The translations under genes and the position numbers were made by a program. Below the pieces are notes generated by a model, which was given only the letters and a program-made list of their open reading frames with translations, was not told where the DNA came from and searched no databases. From a candidate division WOR-1 bacterium RIFOXYB2_FULL_42_35 (GTDB taxonomy: Bacteria; Margulisbacteria; WOR-1; O2-12-FULL-45-9), in contig MEUC01000021.1 of assembly GCA_001771545.1 (NCBI GenBank), positions 1 to 50,518 of the forward strand: a DNA stretch of 50,518 bases, given 5' to 3'. This document shows positions 25,398 through 34,566 of the stretch, piece by piece (the first letter of the stretch is position 1; the number at the start of each line of letters is the position of its first letter).

Positions 25398-25733
25398 TTA
25401 CCCCGGTGGCCAGGTCATCTTACGGCCGCCAAGAAGATGAAAGTGTAAATGAGGCACTGCCTGGCCGGCATCTTGTCCTTGATTTACAACTATGCGATAA
25501 CCAGTTCTATCCAAACCATGTTCAATCGCTAATTTCTTCATCACCGCAAACATTATTCCCAAAACAGGACTATCATCAAAATCAGCAATGCCTTGAACAT
25601 GCTCTTTAGGAATAACTAAAATATGCACCGGCGCTTGTGGCGCAACATCATTGAAGGCCAGAATATTATCATCCTCATATACAATTGCAGCTGGAATCTC
25701 TTTGTTAACTATTTTACAAAAAATACAATCCAT
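25398..25733 (-). CDS. HIT-family (HinT-like) nucleotide hydrolase
   Basis: 111 residues. The histidine triad HLHFHLLGG (His95, His97, His99) and N-terminal CIFCKI (possible metal pair Cys3/Cys6) with VYEDDNILAFNDVAPQAPVHIL match HinT-type purine phosphoramidases. A GGAGGAAAAAAT-like ribosome site precedes ATG. It ends the minus-strand block before a palindromic repeat and the SLH barrel gene. Confidence 0.95.
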   Translation of the reverse strand: MDCIFCKIVNKEIPAAIVYEDDNILAFNDVAPQAPVHILVIPKEHVQGIADFDDSPVLGIMFAVMKKLAIEHGLDRTGYRIVVNQGQDAGQAVPHLHFHLLGGRKMTWPPG

Positions 25734-25754
25734 TTTATTTTTTCCTCCTTACGT

Positions 25755-25793
25755 CCCCCCTCTCCCTCTGGTAGAGGGGTCTGGGGTGAGGGT
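25755..25793. repeat. Palindromic intergenic repeat (CCCTCTCCCTCTGG..AGAGGGG type)
   Basis: A GC-rich hairpin-forming sequence between the HIT and SLH-barrel genes. It shares the CCCTCTCCC...GGGAGAGGG character of the 21-bp palindrome found inside hemW, so it is probably one family of dispersed palindromes. Confidence 0.55.
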
Positions 25794-27566
25794 TTATCCT
25801 CCCGAAATAAGTTTTTTAATCCGATACTTAACGGTCGGTGTCTTGGAAAGCATCTCTGCCAGTTCCGCTCGAGTTAAATAATCTTGGGGCTTAAAATCAC
25901 CGGTACCAAGATATTCAAACAAACCAACTTGCTGACCAGCGGCAATAGCCGGCGCTGCCCAGTGCTTAACAGGAACATCAGCAAAAGGCTTTTGGTTGAC
26001 TTGCGACTTAATATAAAGACCGGAAAAGTTTGCCAAAATGGCAGCAGTTTCTGCCAGAGTGATCAATTGGTCGGGTCTAAAAGTACCGTCAGGATAACCG
26101 TTCATATACATCTGCTTGACAACCAAACTGATATAAGCAGCCTGCCAGCTTTTAGGATTAACATCAGAAAAAACTTGGCGACTTTCAGAACCAACCTTTA
26201 AGTCTTTGGCTCTAACCAAAATAACGGCCAGGTCAGACCTGGTCAGCCCATCTTGAGGATAAAAATTGCCATTGGCTGCCCCATTCATTATCCCTAAAGT
26301 AGCCAAATATTCAATTGGCTTGGCTGACCACAAGTTTGCCGGCACATCATTAAAAGTAACCAGAGTTGGTTTAACGACTACAGATGCTATGGGCAGATCA
26401 AGACTTCTTGCTCTTTGGTTTACGCTGGTTTTTTCATCATCAACCCCTTGATAACCAAGCGAAAGAAAATGAGTCGTATTAGCGTCTAAATCACCAAATT
26501 TATGGTATGCGTAATCAAAAGTAAATCCTTGGAATTTAAGTCCTACGCCAGCAGTCAGATTATTGTCTGAGCCAATCCCAGCTTGAGCAGCTTTGGCTCT
26601 CTGATCAATGCCGAAACGAAAAGCAATAGTTTCTACCGGCCAAAACTCAAGGCCGGTATGCCAAAGTGCCGGACGATTAGTTCCCCGACCAACTTCATAA
26701 TCCAGAGAAAATTTGAGCTGTTGGTTTTTGTGATAATACAAGGCGGACTTGCCCAAAATATTGAAACCTCCACCAAAACGCAAGGCCGAGGGAATATCTT
26801 CAACGGCATTACCCTTGAGCCAAAGAAACCTCCCTCCCAAACTTGTCGGCAAAAAATTATTAACAGTTAAACCTAATCTTGACCAGGGCTGAACCTGCCA
26901 CAAAAGACCCAGATCAGCATCCATGCCAGTTCCAGTTGCCCCATTCATCACTACCCCACCACCGGAAAAGCCCTGGAAAAATAATTTCAGATTACCACCG
27001 ACAAGAACATTGTCGCCAAAGCCAACACCCACACTTTTGAGGATTTTATTTAATTGTGTGCCATAGGAAAAATAAACAATACTGGAAGTATAGTTGGTAG
27101 AATTAATTTGAGAAATTGTCCTGCCGGCACCAGTCCCTTCAACCGAGACAATAGGGATCGAAGAGACCGAAGAACTTAAATAACCGATACCAACCTTGCC
27201 AATTGGTGCTTTTTCGCTGCAGCCAATCATTAGATAATTGACATCAGTAAGTAGATTGCCACTCATGCTAACAACATTGAAATTGTGATTTAAAGCCAGA
27301 GCCGCCGGATTAGTAAAAACCGCAGTAGCATCATCAATGCCACCAACAAAAGCACTCCCCATCCCAAGGGAACGAGCCCCAATGCCGATCTCGCCGATGT
27401 CAACTGCGGCAAAAACCGACGAAGAATAAAATCCCAAGATCAAAATCCAAAATCCAAAACAAACCCCAAATCCAAACTTCCAAATCCAAAAACATTTTGA
27501 TCTTTGATCTTTGAGGTTGGGGTTTGTTTTGATCTTTGATCTTTGAAGTTGGGATTTGAGTTCCAT
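25794..27566 (-). CDS. PorV/UPF0164-like outer-membrane barrel with three C-terminal SLH domains
   Basis: 590 residues. An unusual long N-terminus leads to a hydrophobic signal-like segment (about 27-54, ending SSSVFA). The PorV/PorQ-like entry [28 protein letters not shown] follows, with beta-rich sequence to about 385. Three S-layer homology repeats then occur (about 395-450, 460-510, 520-580; key words [39 protein letters not shown]). SLH domains bind secondary cell-wall polymer or peptidoglycan, so it probably ties the outer membrane to the wall. The signal segment is encoded by simple AATCCAAA-type repeats. Confidence 0.85.
   Translation of the reverse strand: MELKSQLQRSKIKTNPNLKDQRSKCFWIWKFGFGVCFGFWILILGFYSSSVFAAVDIGEIGIGARSLGMGSAFVGGIDDATAVFTNPAALALNHNFNVVSMSGNLLTDVNYLMIGCSEKAPIGKVGIGYLSSSVSSIPIVSVEGTGAGRTISQINSTNYTSSIVYFSYGTQLNKILKSVGVGFGDNVLVGGNLKLFFQGFSGGGVVMNGATGTGMDADLGLLWQVQPWSRLGLTVNNFLPTSLGGRFLWLKGNAVEDIPSALRFGGGFNILGKSALYYHKNQQLKFSLDYEVGRGTNRPALWHTGLEFWPVETIAFRFGIDQRAKAAQAGIGSDNNLTAGVGLKFQGFTFDYAYHKFGDLDANTTHFLSLGYQGVDDEKTSVNQRARSLDLPIASVVVKPTLVTFNDVPANLWSAKPIEYLATLGIMNGAANGNFYPQDGLTRSDLAVILVRAKDLKVGSESRQVFSDVNPKSWQAAYISLVVKQMYMNGYPDGTFRPDQLITLAETAAILANFSGLYIKSQVNQKPFADVPVKHWAAPAIAAGQQVGLFEYLGTGDFKPQDYLTRAELAEMLSKTPTVKYRIKKLISGG
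27430..27560. repeat. Low-complexity AAATCCAAA / TTTGATCTTTGA repeat
   Basis: Tandem degenerate words (CAAAATCCAAAATCC, TTTGATCTTTGATCTTTGA) with an exact 15-bp inverted repeat CAAAACAAACCCCAA / TTGGGGTTTGTTTTG. It codes for the N-terminal leader and hydrophobic core of the SLH barrel. A shorter relative (TTTTGATCTTTGAATTTTGA) lies near 44412. Confidence 0.75.
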
Positions 27567-27575
27567 TTGTTTGCT

Positions 27576-27604
27576 ATTATCCCGTGCAGTAATAGCAATG
27601 TCAA
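27576..27604 (-). promoter_or_regulatory. Promoter of the SLH-barrel gene, near-leaderless
   Basis: Minus strand TTGACA (27604-27599), 17 bases, GATAAT (27581-27576). The -10 ends 9 nt before the ATG at 27566, leaving only about 3 nt of leader and no Shine-Dalgarno. It overlaps the divergent lepA promoter. Confidence 0.75.
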
Positions 27605-27620
27605 CCAGGACTAATTATGC

Positions 27621-27626
27621 TAAAAT
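27621..27626 (+). promoter_or_regulatory. Extended -10 box of lepA, leaderless type
   Basis: TGC-TAAAAT with the TG extension ends 7 nt before the lepA ATG at 27634, so transcription should begin at or next to the start codon. No ribosome site is visible. Confidence 0.55.
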
Positions 27627-27633
27627 AAGAGAT

Positions 27634-29418
27634 ATGTCAACCGACAAAATCAGAAATTTTTCTATTATTGCCCACATTGACCACGGGAAATCGACCCTGG
27701 CAGACCGCCTACTTGAATTTACTAAAACAATTTCCAAGCGTAATATGAAAGAACAAGTTTTGGATACCATGGACCTGGAACGGGAACGCGGTATCACCAT
27801 CAAAGCCCAAGCCATCCGCATGCAATACAAAGGTTATGAATTAAATCTAATTGACACACCCGGCCATGTTGATTTTAGCTATGAAGTTTCACGCTCGCTA
27901 GCAGCCTGCGAAGGAACATTACTACTGGTTGACGCTACACAAGGGATTGAGGCTCAAACCCTGGCCAACGCTAATCTGGCCATTGCCAGTAATTTAAAGA
28001 TTATTCCTATTATTAATAAAATCGATCTACCTGGGGCTGAAGTCCAAATGGTTAAAGAAGAACTGATGCACACCATGGGCTTTGAAGAAGAAGAAATTAT
28101 TCTGGCTTCGGCTAAAGAAGGGACTGGCGCTGAAGGGATATTAGACGCTATTATTGAAAGGATTCCTGCTCCAAAGGGAACAGATGACGCCCCACTTCAA
28201 GCGCTGATTTTCGACTCTCACTATGACGCTTACCGGGGAGTAATTGTTTATATTAGAATCGTTAATGGCACACTAACAAAAGACGACAATATTCTCTTTT
28301 TGGGAACAGGTTGTGAATTTGAAGCCCTGGAAATCGGCTATCTTAAACTGGGCTTAGTACCACAAGATAAATTATCAGCCGGTGAAGTAGGTTATTTAAT
28401 TGCCAACGTTAAAAATATTGCCGATGCCCATGTTGGTGACACCATTACAACCATTAAAAACGGGAGCAAACAAGCCCTGCCCGGCTATAAACCGATCAAA
28501 CCGATGGTTTACTGTGGCTTCTACCCTATTAATGGTGAAGATTATGAACGGCTCAAAGAGGCCATGGAAAAATTACGTTTAAACGATGCAGCTTTATTTT
28601 TTGAACCGGAAACATCGCAAGCTTTAGGCTTTGGTTTTCGTTGCGGCTTTTTGGGTTTGCTCCACTTAGAGATAGTCCAACAACGCTTAACCAGAGAATT
28701 TGATCTCGGATTAATAGCTACTACCCCTAACGTAATTTACAAAATCAATCTCAATAACAAAAAAGAACTCTACATTGATAACCCGACCAAATTCCCTGAT
28801 TTCTCTTATATTGAATCGATTGAAGAACCATTTCTGAAAGTTAGTATTTTTACTCCGGCCACTTATGTTGGCAGTATTATGACTTTAGCCACAGATAAAC
28901 GCGGCACTTATAAAAACCTGGAATATTTGGATCAGCAAAGAGCGATCATCACCTATGAGCTCCCCCTTTCCGAAGTGATCATTGAATTTAACGATATGTT
29001 AAAATCTGTTTCCAGCGGTTATGCCTCCATGGATTACGAACCGATTGGCTACCGCGAAGCTGATTTAGTAAAACTAGATATTCTTATTAACCAGGAGCTG
29101 GTTGATGCGCTCTCTTTTATTGTCCATCGTGATCGAGCCCATTATTATGGCAAAAAATATACCGAGCGCTTGGTGGAAGAAATTCCTATGCAGATGTTTG
29201 CCATCCCTATCCAAGCTGCCATTGGCGGGAAAGTTGTAGCCAGGGAAACCGTCAAAGCCCGCCGCAAAGATGTGCTAGCCAAATGCTACGGTGGCGACGT
29301 TTCCAGGAAGAGAAAACTGCTGGAAAAACAAAAAGAGGGTAAAAAGAAGATGAAACGCGTGGGCAGAGTTGACGTTCCTCAAGAGGCTTTTTTGGCAGTG
29401 CTGCGTATCAACAAATGA
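27634..29418 (+). CDS. lepA: Elongation factor 4 (LepA)
   Basis: 594 residues from ATG at 27634, where family members begin ([18 protein letters not shown]). An in-frame ATG 78 bases upstream is rejected because it would read through the promoter. GTPase motifs are AHIDHGKST (G1), ERGITIKAQ (G2), DTPGHVDF (G3), NKID (G4) and SAKEG (G5). The C-terminal domain ends with [30 protein letters not shown] and the basic tail typical of LepA. It back-translocates or remodels stalled ribosomes. Its stop overlaps the hemW start. Confidence 0.96.
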   Translation: MSTDKIRNFSIIAHIDHGKSTLADRLLEFTKTISKRNMKEQVLDTMDLERERGITIKAQAIRMQYKGYELNLIDTPGHVDFSYEVSRSLAACEGTLLLVDATQGIEAQTLANANLAIASNLKIIPIINKIDLPGAEVQMVKEELMHTMGFEEEEIILASAKEGTGAEGILDAIIERIPAPKGTDDAPLQALIFDSHYDAYRGVIVYIRIVNGTLTKDDNILFLGTGCEFEALEIGYLKLGLVPQDKLSAGEVGYLIANVKNIADAHVGDTITTIKNGSKQALPGYKPIKPMVYCGFYPINGEDYERLKEAMEKLRLNDAALFFEPETSQALGFGFRCGFLGLLHLEIVQQRLTREFDLGLIATTPNVIYKINLNNKKELYIDNPTKFPDFSYIESIEEPFLKVSIFTPATYVGSIMTLATDKRGTYKNLEYLDQQRAIITYELPLSEVIIEFNDMLKSVSSGYASMDYEPIGYREADLVKLDILINQELVDALSFIVHRDRAHYYGKKYTERLVEEIPMQMFAIPIQAAIGGKVVARETVKARRKDVLAKCYGGDVSRKRKLLEKQKEGKKKMKRVGRVDVPQEAFLAVLRINK

Positions 29419-30566
29419 CCTCTCGACAACAATTAACAATGAAACAATTAACAATTAACAATAATGTTATATCATTATATATCCATCTCCCATTCTGCAA
29501 AAAAAAATGTAACTACTGTGACTTTGTTTCGTATGCAGGCAAAGAAGATCTGATAGATGAGTATGTGGAATCTTTGTGTAAAGAAATCAAGACAGCAGGA
29601 CCGCAAGACTACCAGACTATTTATTTTGGAGGCGGAACACCGACACTTTTGTCTCCAAAGCATTTTGATAAGGTTCTAAAGACCCTCACCCATCTACATA
29701 AAACTCCCCCCCCTCTCCCAGAGGGAGAGGGTAAAAAAGAAAATGACATCGAAATATCTATCGAAACCAACCCCGGCACTGCCGACAAAGCTAAACTCAA
29801 AGTCTTAAGAGAACTAGGCATTAACCGACTGTCGATTGGAGCACAATCATTTAATAATCAGCATCTAAAAACTTTGGGTAGAATTCACTCGGCCGAAGAT
29901 ATTATTAGATTCTATAACGATGCCAGGAGTGCAGGCTTTGAGAATATCAATCTAGACTTAATCTTTGCTCTGCCCGGACAAACTTTAGCAGAGTGGCAAG
30001 CAGATATTCAAACTGCGCTCAAACTTAAACCTGAGCATCTCTCAGTTTACAACCTGCAAATTGAGGAAGGGACCCCTTTCCACCTTAAACGTTCAACCTT
30101 AAACCTTCCACAAGAAGACCTTGAATTGGCTATGTACGAAGACACAATCGAGAGCCTAACAAGCGCCGGCTTTAAACATTATGAGATATCGAATTTTAGC
30201 AAGCCAGGCTTTGAGTGTAAGCATAATCTTTTTTATTGGCGGAACGGTAATTACCTGGGCGTTGGCGCCGGCGCCCACTCGCATGTTGATGGGCAAAGAT
30301 GGGCGAATCCAAACAGCATTGAAAATTATATTCATGACCCACGACCCAGTCCCCAGGACCAGTCCAGCCCTTTAATCTTCCGACAAGAAACCATCTTCAT
30401 GGGTTTGCGCCTGCTTGATGGTTTGGAAATCGAAAAGTTCAAGGGTTTTGAACAAGAAGTCGCTGACTCAATAGGGGACAACCTGCTGACTAAAGATAAG
30501 GACAACTATAAGCTGACCAGAAAAGGGCTTTATTTAGCTAACCTGGTGTTTGAGAGGTTTGTGTAA
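29415..30566 (+). CDS. hemW: HemW-like radical SAM protein
   Basis: 383 residues. The radical-SAM cluster is [10 protein letters not shown], preceded by SLYIHLPF. It has [30 protein letters not shown] and [13 protein letters not shown], and a HemN C-terminal domain at [19 protein letters not shown]. These match HemW (haem chaperone), not anaerobic coproporphyrinogen oxidase. The ATG overlaps the lepA stop as ATGA; another ATG lies 24 bases later. An in-frame PPPLPEGEG insert at about 99-107 is encoded by a 21-bp palindromic repeat absent from family members I know. Confidence 0.92.
   Translation: MTSRQQLTMKQLTINNNVISLYIHLPFCKKKCNYCDFVSYAGKEDLIDEYVESLCKEIKTAGPQDYQTIYFGGGTPTLLSPKHFDKVLKTLTHLHKTPPPLPEGEGKKENDIEISIETNPGTADKAKLKVLRELGINRLSIGAQSFNNQHLKTLGRIHSAEDIIRFYNDARSAGFENINLDLIFALPGQTLAEWQADIQTALKLKPEHLSVYNLQIEEGTPFHLKRSTLNLPQEDLELAMYEDTIESLTSAGFKHYEISNFSKPGFECKHNLFYWRNGNYLGVGAGAHSHVDGQRWANPNSIENYIHDPRPSPQDQSSPLIFRQETIFMGLRLLDGLEIEKFKGFEQEVADSIGDNLLTKDKDNYKLTRKGLYLANLVFERFV
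29711..29731. repeat. 21-bp perfect palindrome inside hemW
   Basis: CCCTCTCCC-AGA-GGGAGAGGG, a 9-bp perfect stem, translated in frame as PLPEGEG between two conserved HemW blocks. It resembles the intergenic repeat at 25755-25793. Confidence 0.8.
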
Positions 30567-30570
30567 CAGG

Positions 30571-30797
30571 CTATAACAATTCAATTAATTGCTCAATCCC
30601 GATTTCTGCATCACGCAGTAATTTTCTTAAAAGTCCCCTTCCTAATTCTTTATGTCTGGGAATAGTAAGCGTTTTTTTTGCTTGTCGTGCTTATGATATA
30701 AACGTATATGGCTGCCTTTTTGTCTTACAACTTCATAGCCTAACCTTTCAAAGCATTTAACGGCTTTATCACCAGAAATAGTCGGTAATTTAGGCAT
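30571..30797 (-). pseudogene. hicA: HicA-like toxin gene with a frameshift at an A8 run
   Basis: Starts MPKLPTISGDKAVKCFERLG and continues VVRQKGSHIRLYH, the HicA dsRBD-like fold with its conserved GSH histidine. At CAAAAAAAACG the zero frame continues for 10 more codons to a TAG at 30644-30642. In the -1 frame the protein continues KTLTIPRHKELGRGLLRKLL...IEQLIELL to TAG at 30571, exactly a HicA C-terminus. The site reads A-AAA-AAA-C, a classical slippery heptamer, so it may be inactive, slippage-corrected or programmed. The start overlaps hicB. Confidence 0.8.
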
Positions 30798-31017
30798 AAG
30801 ACAATGTTAAAAAGCTAACTTCTTGTGGGTTATAGTTTTTCAAAAGTTTGATGTTTTGTTTTTCTTCCAAGCAAAGAGCAATAACATCTTTAATGTTTTT
30901 CACCGCTTCATCCATGGTTTTGCCTTGACTATAACAACTCTGAAAAAGCGGGCATTCAACCACATAATAACCATCTTCGTCTTTCTCAACAATAATTGGC
31001 AACAGATGTTTTTTCAC
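30790..31017 (-). CDS. hicB: HicB-like antitoxin
   Basis: 75 residues, start GTG at 31017 with GGAGG about 10 bases before. EKDEDGYYVVECPLFQSCYSQGKTMDEAVKNIKDVIALCLEE is the HicB RNase-H-like fold: a partial antitoxin without an added DNA-binding domain. It precedes hicA and overlaps it by 8 bases. A TATAAT at 31045-31040 (minus) can serve as -10. Confidence 0.9.
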   Translation of the reverse strand: MKKHLLPIIVEKDEDGYYVVECPLFQSCYSQGKTMDEAVKNIKDVIALCLEEKQNIKLLKNYNPQEVSFLTLSYA

Positions 31018-31147
31018 TTTTCAAATACCTCCAAATGACATTATAACAAAGGGAGTAGCCACTTGTCACTCTACTTCTTCTACTCAAATACAGCCAGAGC
31101 CTAAGATATCTGGACCAGAATAAATAATAGACATATAAACACCATTG

Positions 31148-31201
31148 CTTACCCGCAAAGGCCTCTTCCTCGCTAACCTGGTCTTTGAGAAATTTGTATA
31201 G
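31148..31201 (+). pseudogene. Second copy of the hemW 3' end
   Basis: Reads LTRKGLFLANLVFEKFV then TAG; hemW itself ends [17 protein letters not shown] and TAA. The two copies flank the hicBA module. No start codon or longer frame, since a stop lies three codons upstream. It looks like the old end of hemW left behind when hicBA entered together with a replacement 3' end. Confidence 0.85.
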
Positions 31202-31208
31202 CCTCCTC

Positions 31209-31264
31209 TTGACGCATACCTCTTGACCATGCTATTATTAGCACTCAAACAAAGAGAGTGCTAA
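31209..31264 (+). promoter_or_regulatory. hrcA-operon promoter with CIRCE operator
   Basis: -35 TTGACG (31209-31214), 18 bases, -10 TATTAT (31233-31238), then the exact CIRCE consensus TTAGCACTC-N9-GAGTGCTAA (31238-31264) at the expected start site. HrcA binding here would shut off its own chaperone operon. Confidence 0.93.
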
Positions 31265-31268
31265 ACAT

Positions 31269-32018
31269 ATGACCAAACAAGAACTAAGCGAAAGAAAACA
31301 ACTAATCTTAAACGCGATTATTACAGATTACCAACATACGGCCGAAGCGGTCGGCTCTAGAACCATCACCAGAAGCTATCTCCCAGATCTATCCCCGGCC
31401 ACAATTAGAAACGAAATGGCCGACCTGGAAGAAGAAGGTTTTATTGTTCAGCCCCACACCTCTGCCGGACGCATACCAACAGATCGTGGTTATCGATTTT
31501 ATGTTGACCGTTTAATGAAAGCTGTACGACCAACACAGAGAGAAGAACAAACCGTTAAAAGCGCCTTTCAAAAAACTATTAATTTGGATGAAATCCTGCA
31601 TCGCACCGCTAAAATACTTTCCCATACCCTTGATTACACTGCGATTGTAGTTAATCTAGGTTCCCATAGACGAATCTTTTCTGCTGGCATACCAAACCTA
31701 CTCCACCAACCAGAATTTCGTGACTTAGAACATATGGAAAGAATCCTGGATCTCTTAGAAGAAGAAAACACGTTATGCGAAATTGTTGAAGATTATACCG
31801 GAGAAGAAGCCCTTTCTATTCATATCGGGTCAGAAAATAAGCACAAAGACGTCAAAGAATGTAGCATGGTCGTCTCTGCCTATGAACTAAATGATGAAAT
31901 AATTGGGGGGATTGGCTTAATCGGCCCCACCCGCATGCATTACAGTAAGGCCTCAACCCTGGTTGACTACGTTGCCAAAGAATTAACAAGGGTGTTGTCC
32001 AGCGGAGAAATCCTATGA
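31269..32018 (+). CDS. hrcA: Heat-inducible transcription repressor HrcA (short form)
   Basis: 249 residues. The N-terminal winged helix has ERKQLILNAIITDY, VGSRTI, SPATIRNEMADLEEEGFIVQPHTSAGRIPTDRGYR; the C-terminal GAF-like part has GGIGLIGPTRMHYSKASTLVDYVA. Most HrcA proteins are about 340 residues, so the middle dimerisation/insert region is shortened by roughly 90. It binds CIRCE just upstream. The ATG directly follows the operator with little room for a ribosome site. It ends overlapping grpE. Confidence 0.93.
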   Translation: MTKQELSERKQLILNAIITDYQHTAEAVGSRTITRSYLPDLSPATIRNEMADLEEEGFIVQPHTSAGRIPTDRGYRFYVDRLMKAVRPTQREEQTVKSAFQKTINLDEILHRTAKILSHTLDYTAIVVNLGSHRRIFSAGIPNLLHQPEFRDLEHMERILDLLEEENTLCEIVEDYTGEEALSIHIGSENKHKDVKECSMVVSAYELNDEIIGGIGLIGPTRMHYSKASTLVDYVAKELTRVLSSGEIL

Positions 32019-32560
32019 GTAAAAAGAAGAAACAGAGTAGCCAAGTAGCGCAGGGGGAAAATAGCACCTTAGCGCAGGAGAATAGTAGCGCTGGGGAGGA
32101 AAAGATAGACCCATTAAAAGAACAGCTCGAGGAACAAAATAATAAATATTTGCGGGTTTTGGCAGACTTTGATAATTTTAAGAAGCGATCAGCGACTGAC
32201 CGGCAACAATTTACCCATTTTGCTAATCAATCATTGATCACTGAACTTTTACCGGTATTGGACGGTTTTGGTCGGGCGCTGGAAGCTGCTAAGGAGAGTA
32301 GAGATATTTGCGAAGGGCTTAGTTTAATAAAAAAACAGTTTGAGTCTATTTTTACTAAGCACGGAGTTAAAGAGGTTGAAGCCTTAGGCAAGCCTTATGA
32401 TGCTAACTTTCACCAAGCCATGGCCCAAAAGGAAGCTGATGGTCCTGAAGGAATAGTTCTTGAAGAAATGTTGAAAGGCTACACTCTAAACGACAGACTA
32501 ATTAGACCAGCGATGGTGATTGTAAGCAAGAAATTAGAAGCACAAAATTCTAAATCCTAA
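32015..32560 (+). CDS. grpE: Nucleotide exchange factor GrpE
   Basis: 181 residues. The N-terminal low-complexity acidic/Ser stretch is followed by a long coiled coil (LKEQLEEQNNKYLRVLADFDNFKKRSATDR) and a beta-domain (GKPYDANFHQAMAQKE, VLEEMLKGYTLNDRLIRPAMVIVSK). It releases ADP from DnaK. The start overlaps the hrcA stop as ATGA. Confidence 0.95.
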   Translation: MSKKKKQSSQVAQGENSTLAQENSSAGEEKIDPLKEQLEEQNNKYLRVLADFDNFKKRSATDRQQFTHFANQSLITELLPVLDGFGRALEAAKESRDICEGLSLIKKQFESIFTKHGVKEVEALGKPYDANFHQAMAQKEADGPEGIVLEEMLKGYTLNDRLIRPAMVIVSKKLEAQNSKS

Positions 32561-32565
32561 ACGAT

Positions 32566-32592
32566 TTCTAAATTCAAATTTTGAATTTAGAA
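32566..32592. repeat. AT-rich 27-bp palindrome between grpE and dnaK
   Basis: TTCTAAATTCAAA-T-TTTGAATTTAGAA, a perfect 13-bp inverted repeat with one central base, within further TCTAAATCC-like words. It could be an RNA hairpin that adjusts dnaK expression or processing. Confidence 0.7.
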
Positions 32593-32652
32593 AATTTCAA
32601 TTTGTTTAGAGTTTAGATATTGGAAATTATAATTTATTAAGGAGGACCCGAA

Positions 32653-34560
32653 ATGAGCAAGGAAAAGATAATCGGAATCGACCTAGGAACCACAAACAGC
32701 TGCGTAGCAGTAATGGTGGGAGGAGAAGCAACTGTTATCCCTAATTCTGAAGGAGGGAGAACTACCCCATCGGTAGTGTCATTTTTAAAAGATGGCAGCC
32801 GGTCTGTTGGCCAGGTAGCTAAAAGACAAGCCATCACCAACCCGGAACACACTGTTTTTTCGGCCAAACGTTTTATGGGCCGCCGTTTCAACGAAGTCCA
32901 ACAAGAATTAAAATATGTCCCCTTTCAGGTTTTTGAAGGTGGCAAGGGCGAAGCCCGCATCAAAATTGAAGACAAATCTTACTCTCCGCCGGAGATCTCT
33001 GCTATGGTCTTGCAGAAATTAAAACAATCCGCTGAAGAATACTTAAGTGAACCTGTCAAGAAAGCGGTTATCACTGTTCCGGCCTATTTCAACGACTCCC
33101 AACGCCAGGCCACCAAAGATGCCGGCACAATTGCTGGCTTGGAAGTCTTAAGGATTATCAACGAACCGACCGCTGCATCCCTAGCCTACGGCATTGAAAA
33201 GAAAAAAGAAGAAAAAGTGGCTGTCTTTGATCTTGGTGGCGGAACCTTTGATGTCTCCATTCTTGATATTATGGAAAATTCCGTTGAAGTTCTGGCTACT
33301 AACGGAGACACCCACCTTGGCGGCGATGATTTTGACGAAAAGATCATTCACTGGCTAGCCGATGAATTCAAAAAGGACCAGGGTGTTGATTTATCTAAAG
33401 ATAAAATGGCCAAACAACGGCTAAAAGAAGCCGCAGAAAAAGCTAAGTGTGAGCTTTCCACTGTGTCTGAAACAGAAATTAACCTGCCTTTTATTACTGC
33501 TGACCAATCCGGGCCAAAACACTTAGTTGTGAAATTATCACGAGCTAAATTGGAACAATTAGTTGGCGATCTCGTTGAAAGATCCCTAGAGCCCTGTCGC
33601 AAAGCTTTAAGTGACGCTGGGCTATCTGCGAAAGATATCAATGAAGTAATTTTAGTTGGCGGCCAAACCAGAATGCCAATGGTTCAGGAAGCAGTTAAAA
33701 ACTTCTTTGGTAAAGAACCACATAAAGGTGTTAACCCGGACGAAGTGGTAGCCTTAGGAGCTGCCCTACAGGGTGGAATCTTGGCTGGTGAAGTTAAGGA
33801 AATGGTGCTCCTCGATGTAACTCCATTAACCTTAGGCATTGAAACCTTAGGCAGTGTAGCTACCCCTTTAATCGAGAGAAACACCACCATCCCAACCTCC
33901 AAGAGTCAGGTTTTCTCCACAGCTGGAGACGGTCAAACTTCCGTAGAGGTCCACATCCTTCAAGGCGAACGCCCCATGGCCGCCGATAACAGAAGTCTGG
34001 GTAAATTTCATCTTGACGGCATTCCCCCTGCTCCACGCGGCATCCCCCAAATCGAGGTAACCTTTGATATTGATGCCAACGGAATATTAAATGTCCACGC
34101 CAAAGACAAAGGCACTGGCAAAGAACAAAAGATTACTATCACAGCATCTTCCGGCTTAAGCAAAGAAGAGATCGAAAAGATGAAAAAAGAAGCTGAAGCT
34201 CATGAAGGGGAAGATAAAAAACGTAAAGAAGAAATTGATACACGTAACCAGGCTGATGGCTTAGCCTACACTGCAGAAAAAACCATTAAAGAAGCCGGTG
34301 ACAAAGTCGATCAGGCAGACAAAGATAAAATCGAAAAAGAGATTGCTGCTGTCAGACAAGCGCTGAAAGATAATAATACTGAAGCAATCAAATCAAACCT
34401 GGAAACCCTGCAAAAAGACATTTACGAGGTTTCGGCAAAAATCTACAAGGCAGCTGAACCTCAACCCGGTCAACCAGGCGCTCCAGGACAACCAGGAACA
34501 GAACAAGGAACAGGACCAACTGTTGATGCTGAAGCTGAAATTAAAGATGACAAGAAATAA
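32653..34560 (+). CDS. dnaK: Chaperone DnaK (Hsp70)
   Basis: 635 residues. ATPase signatures are [28 protein letters not shown] and [14 protein letters not shown]; the linker [14 protein letters not shown] leads to the substrate-binding domain, and a Pro/Gly/Gln-rich tail ends in acidic residues. AAGGAGG precedes the start. It works with DnaJ and GrpE encoded alongside. Confidence 0.97.
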   Translation: MSKEKIIGIDLGTTNSCVAVMVGGEATVIPNSEGGRTTPSVVSFLKDGSRSVGQVAKRQAITNPEHTVFSAKRFMGRRFNEVQQELKYVPFQVFEGGKGEARIKIEDKSYSPPEISAMVLQKLKQSAEEYLSEPVKKAVITVPAYFNDSQRQATKDAGTIAGLEVLRIINEPTAASLAYGIEKKKEEKVAVFDLGGGTFDVSILDIMENSVEVLATNGDTHLGGDDFDEKIIHWLADEFKKDQGVDLSKDKMAKQRLKEAAEKAKCELSTVSETEINLPFITADQSGPKHLVVKLSRAKLEQLVGDLVERSLEPCRKALSDAGLSAKDINEVILVGGQTRMPMVQEAVKNFFGKEPHKGVNPDEVVALGAALQGGILAGEVKEMVLLDVTPLTLGIETLGSVATPLIERNTTIPTSKSQVFSTAGDGQTSVEVHILQGERPMAADNRSLGKFHLDGIPPAPRGIPQIEVTFDIDANGILNVHAKDKGTGKEQKITITASSGLSKEEIEKMKKEAEAHEGEDKKRKEEIDTRNQADGLAYTAEKTIKEAGDKVDQADKDKIEKEIAAVRQALKDNNTEAIKSNLETLQKDIYEVSAKIYKAAEPQPGQPGAPGQPGTEQGTGPTVDAEAEIKDDKK

Positions 34561-34566
34561 TCTCTA

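Noticed and set aside
27556..27633. Longer N-terminus for LepA
   Set aside because: Family members start at the later ATG, and the extra codons cover both divergent promoters.
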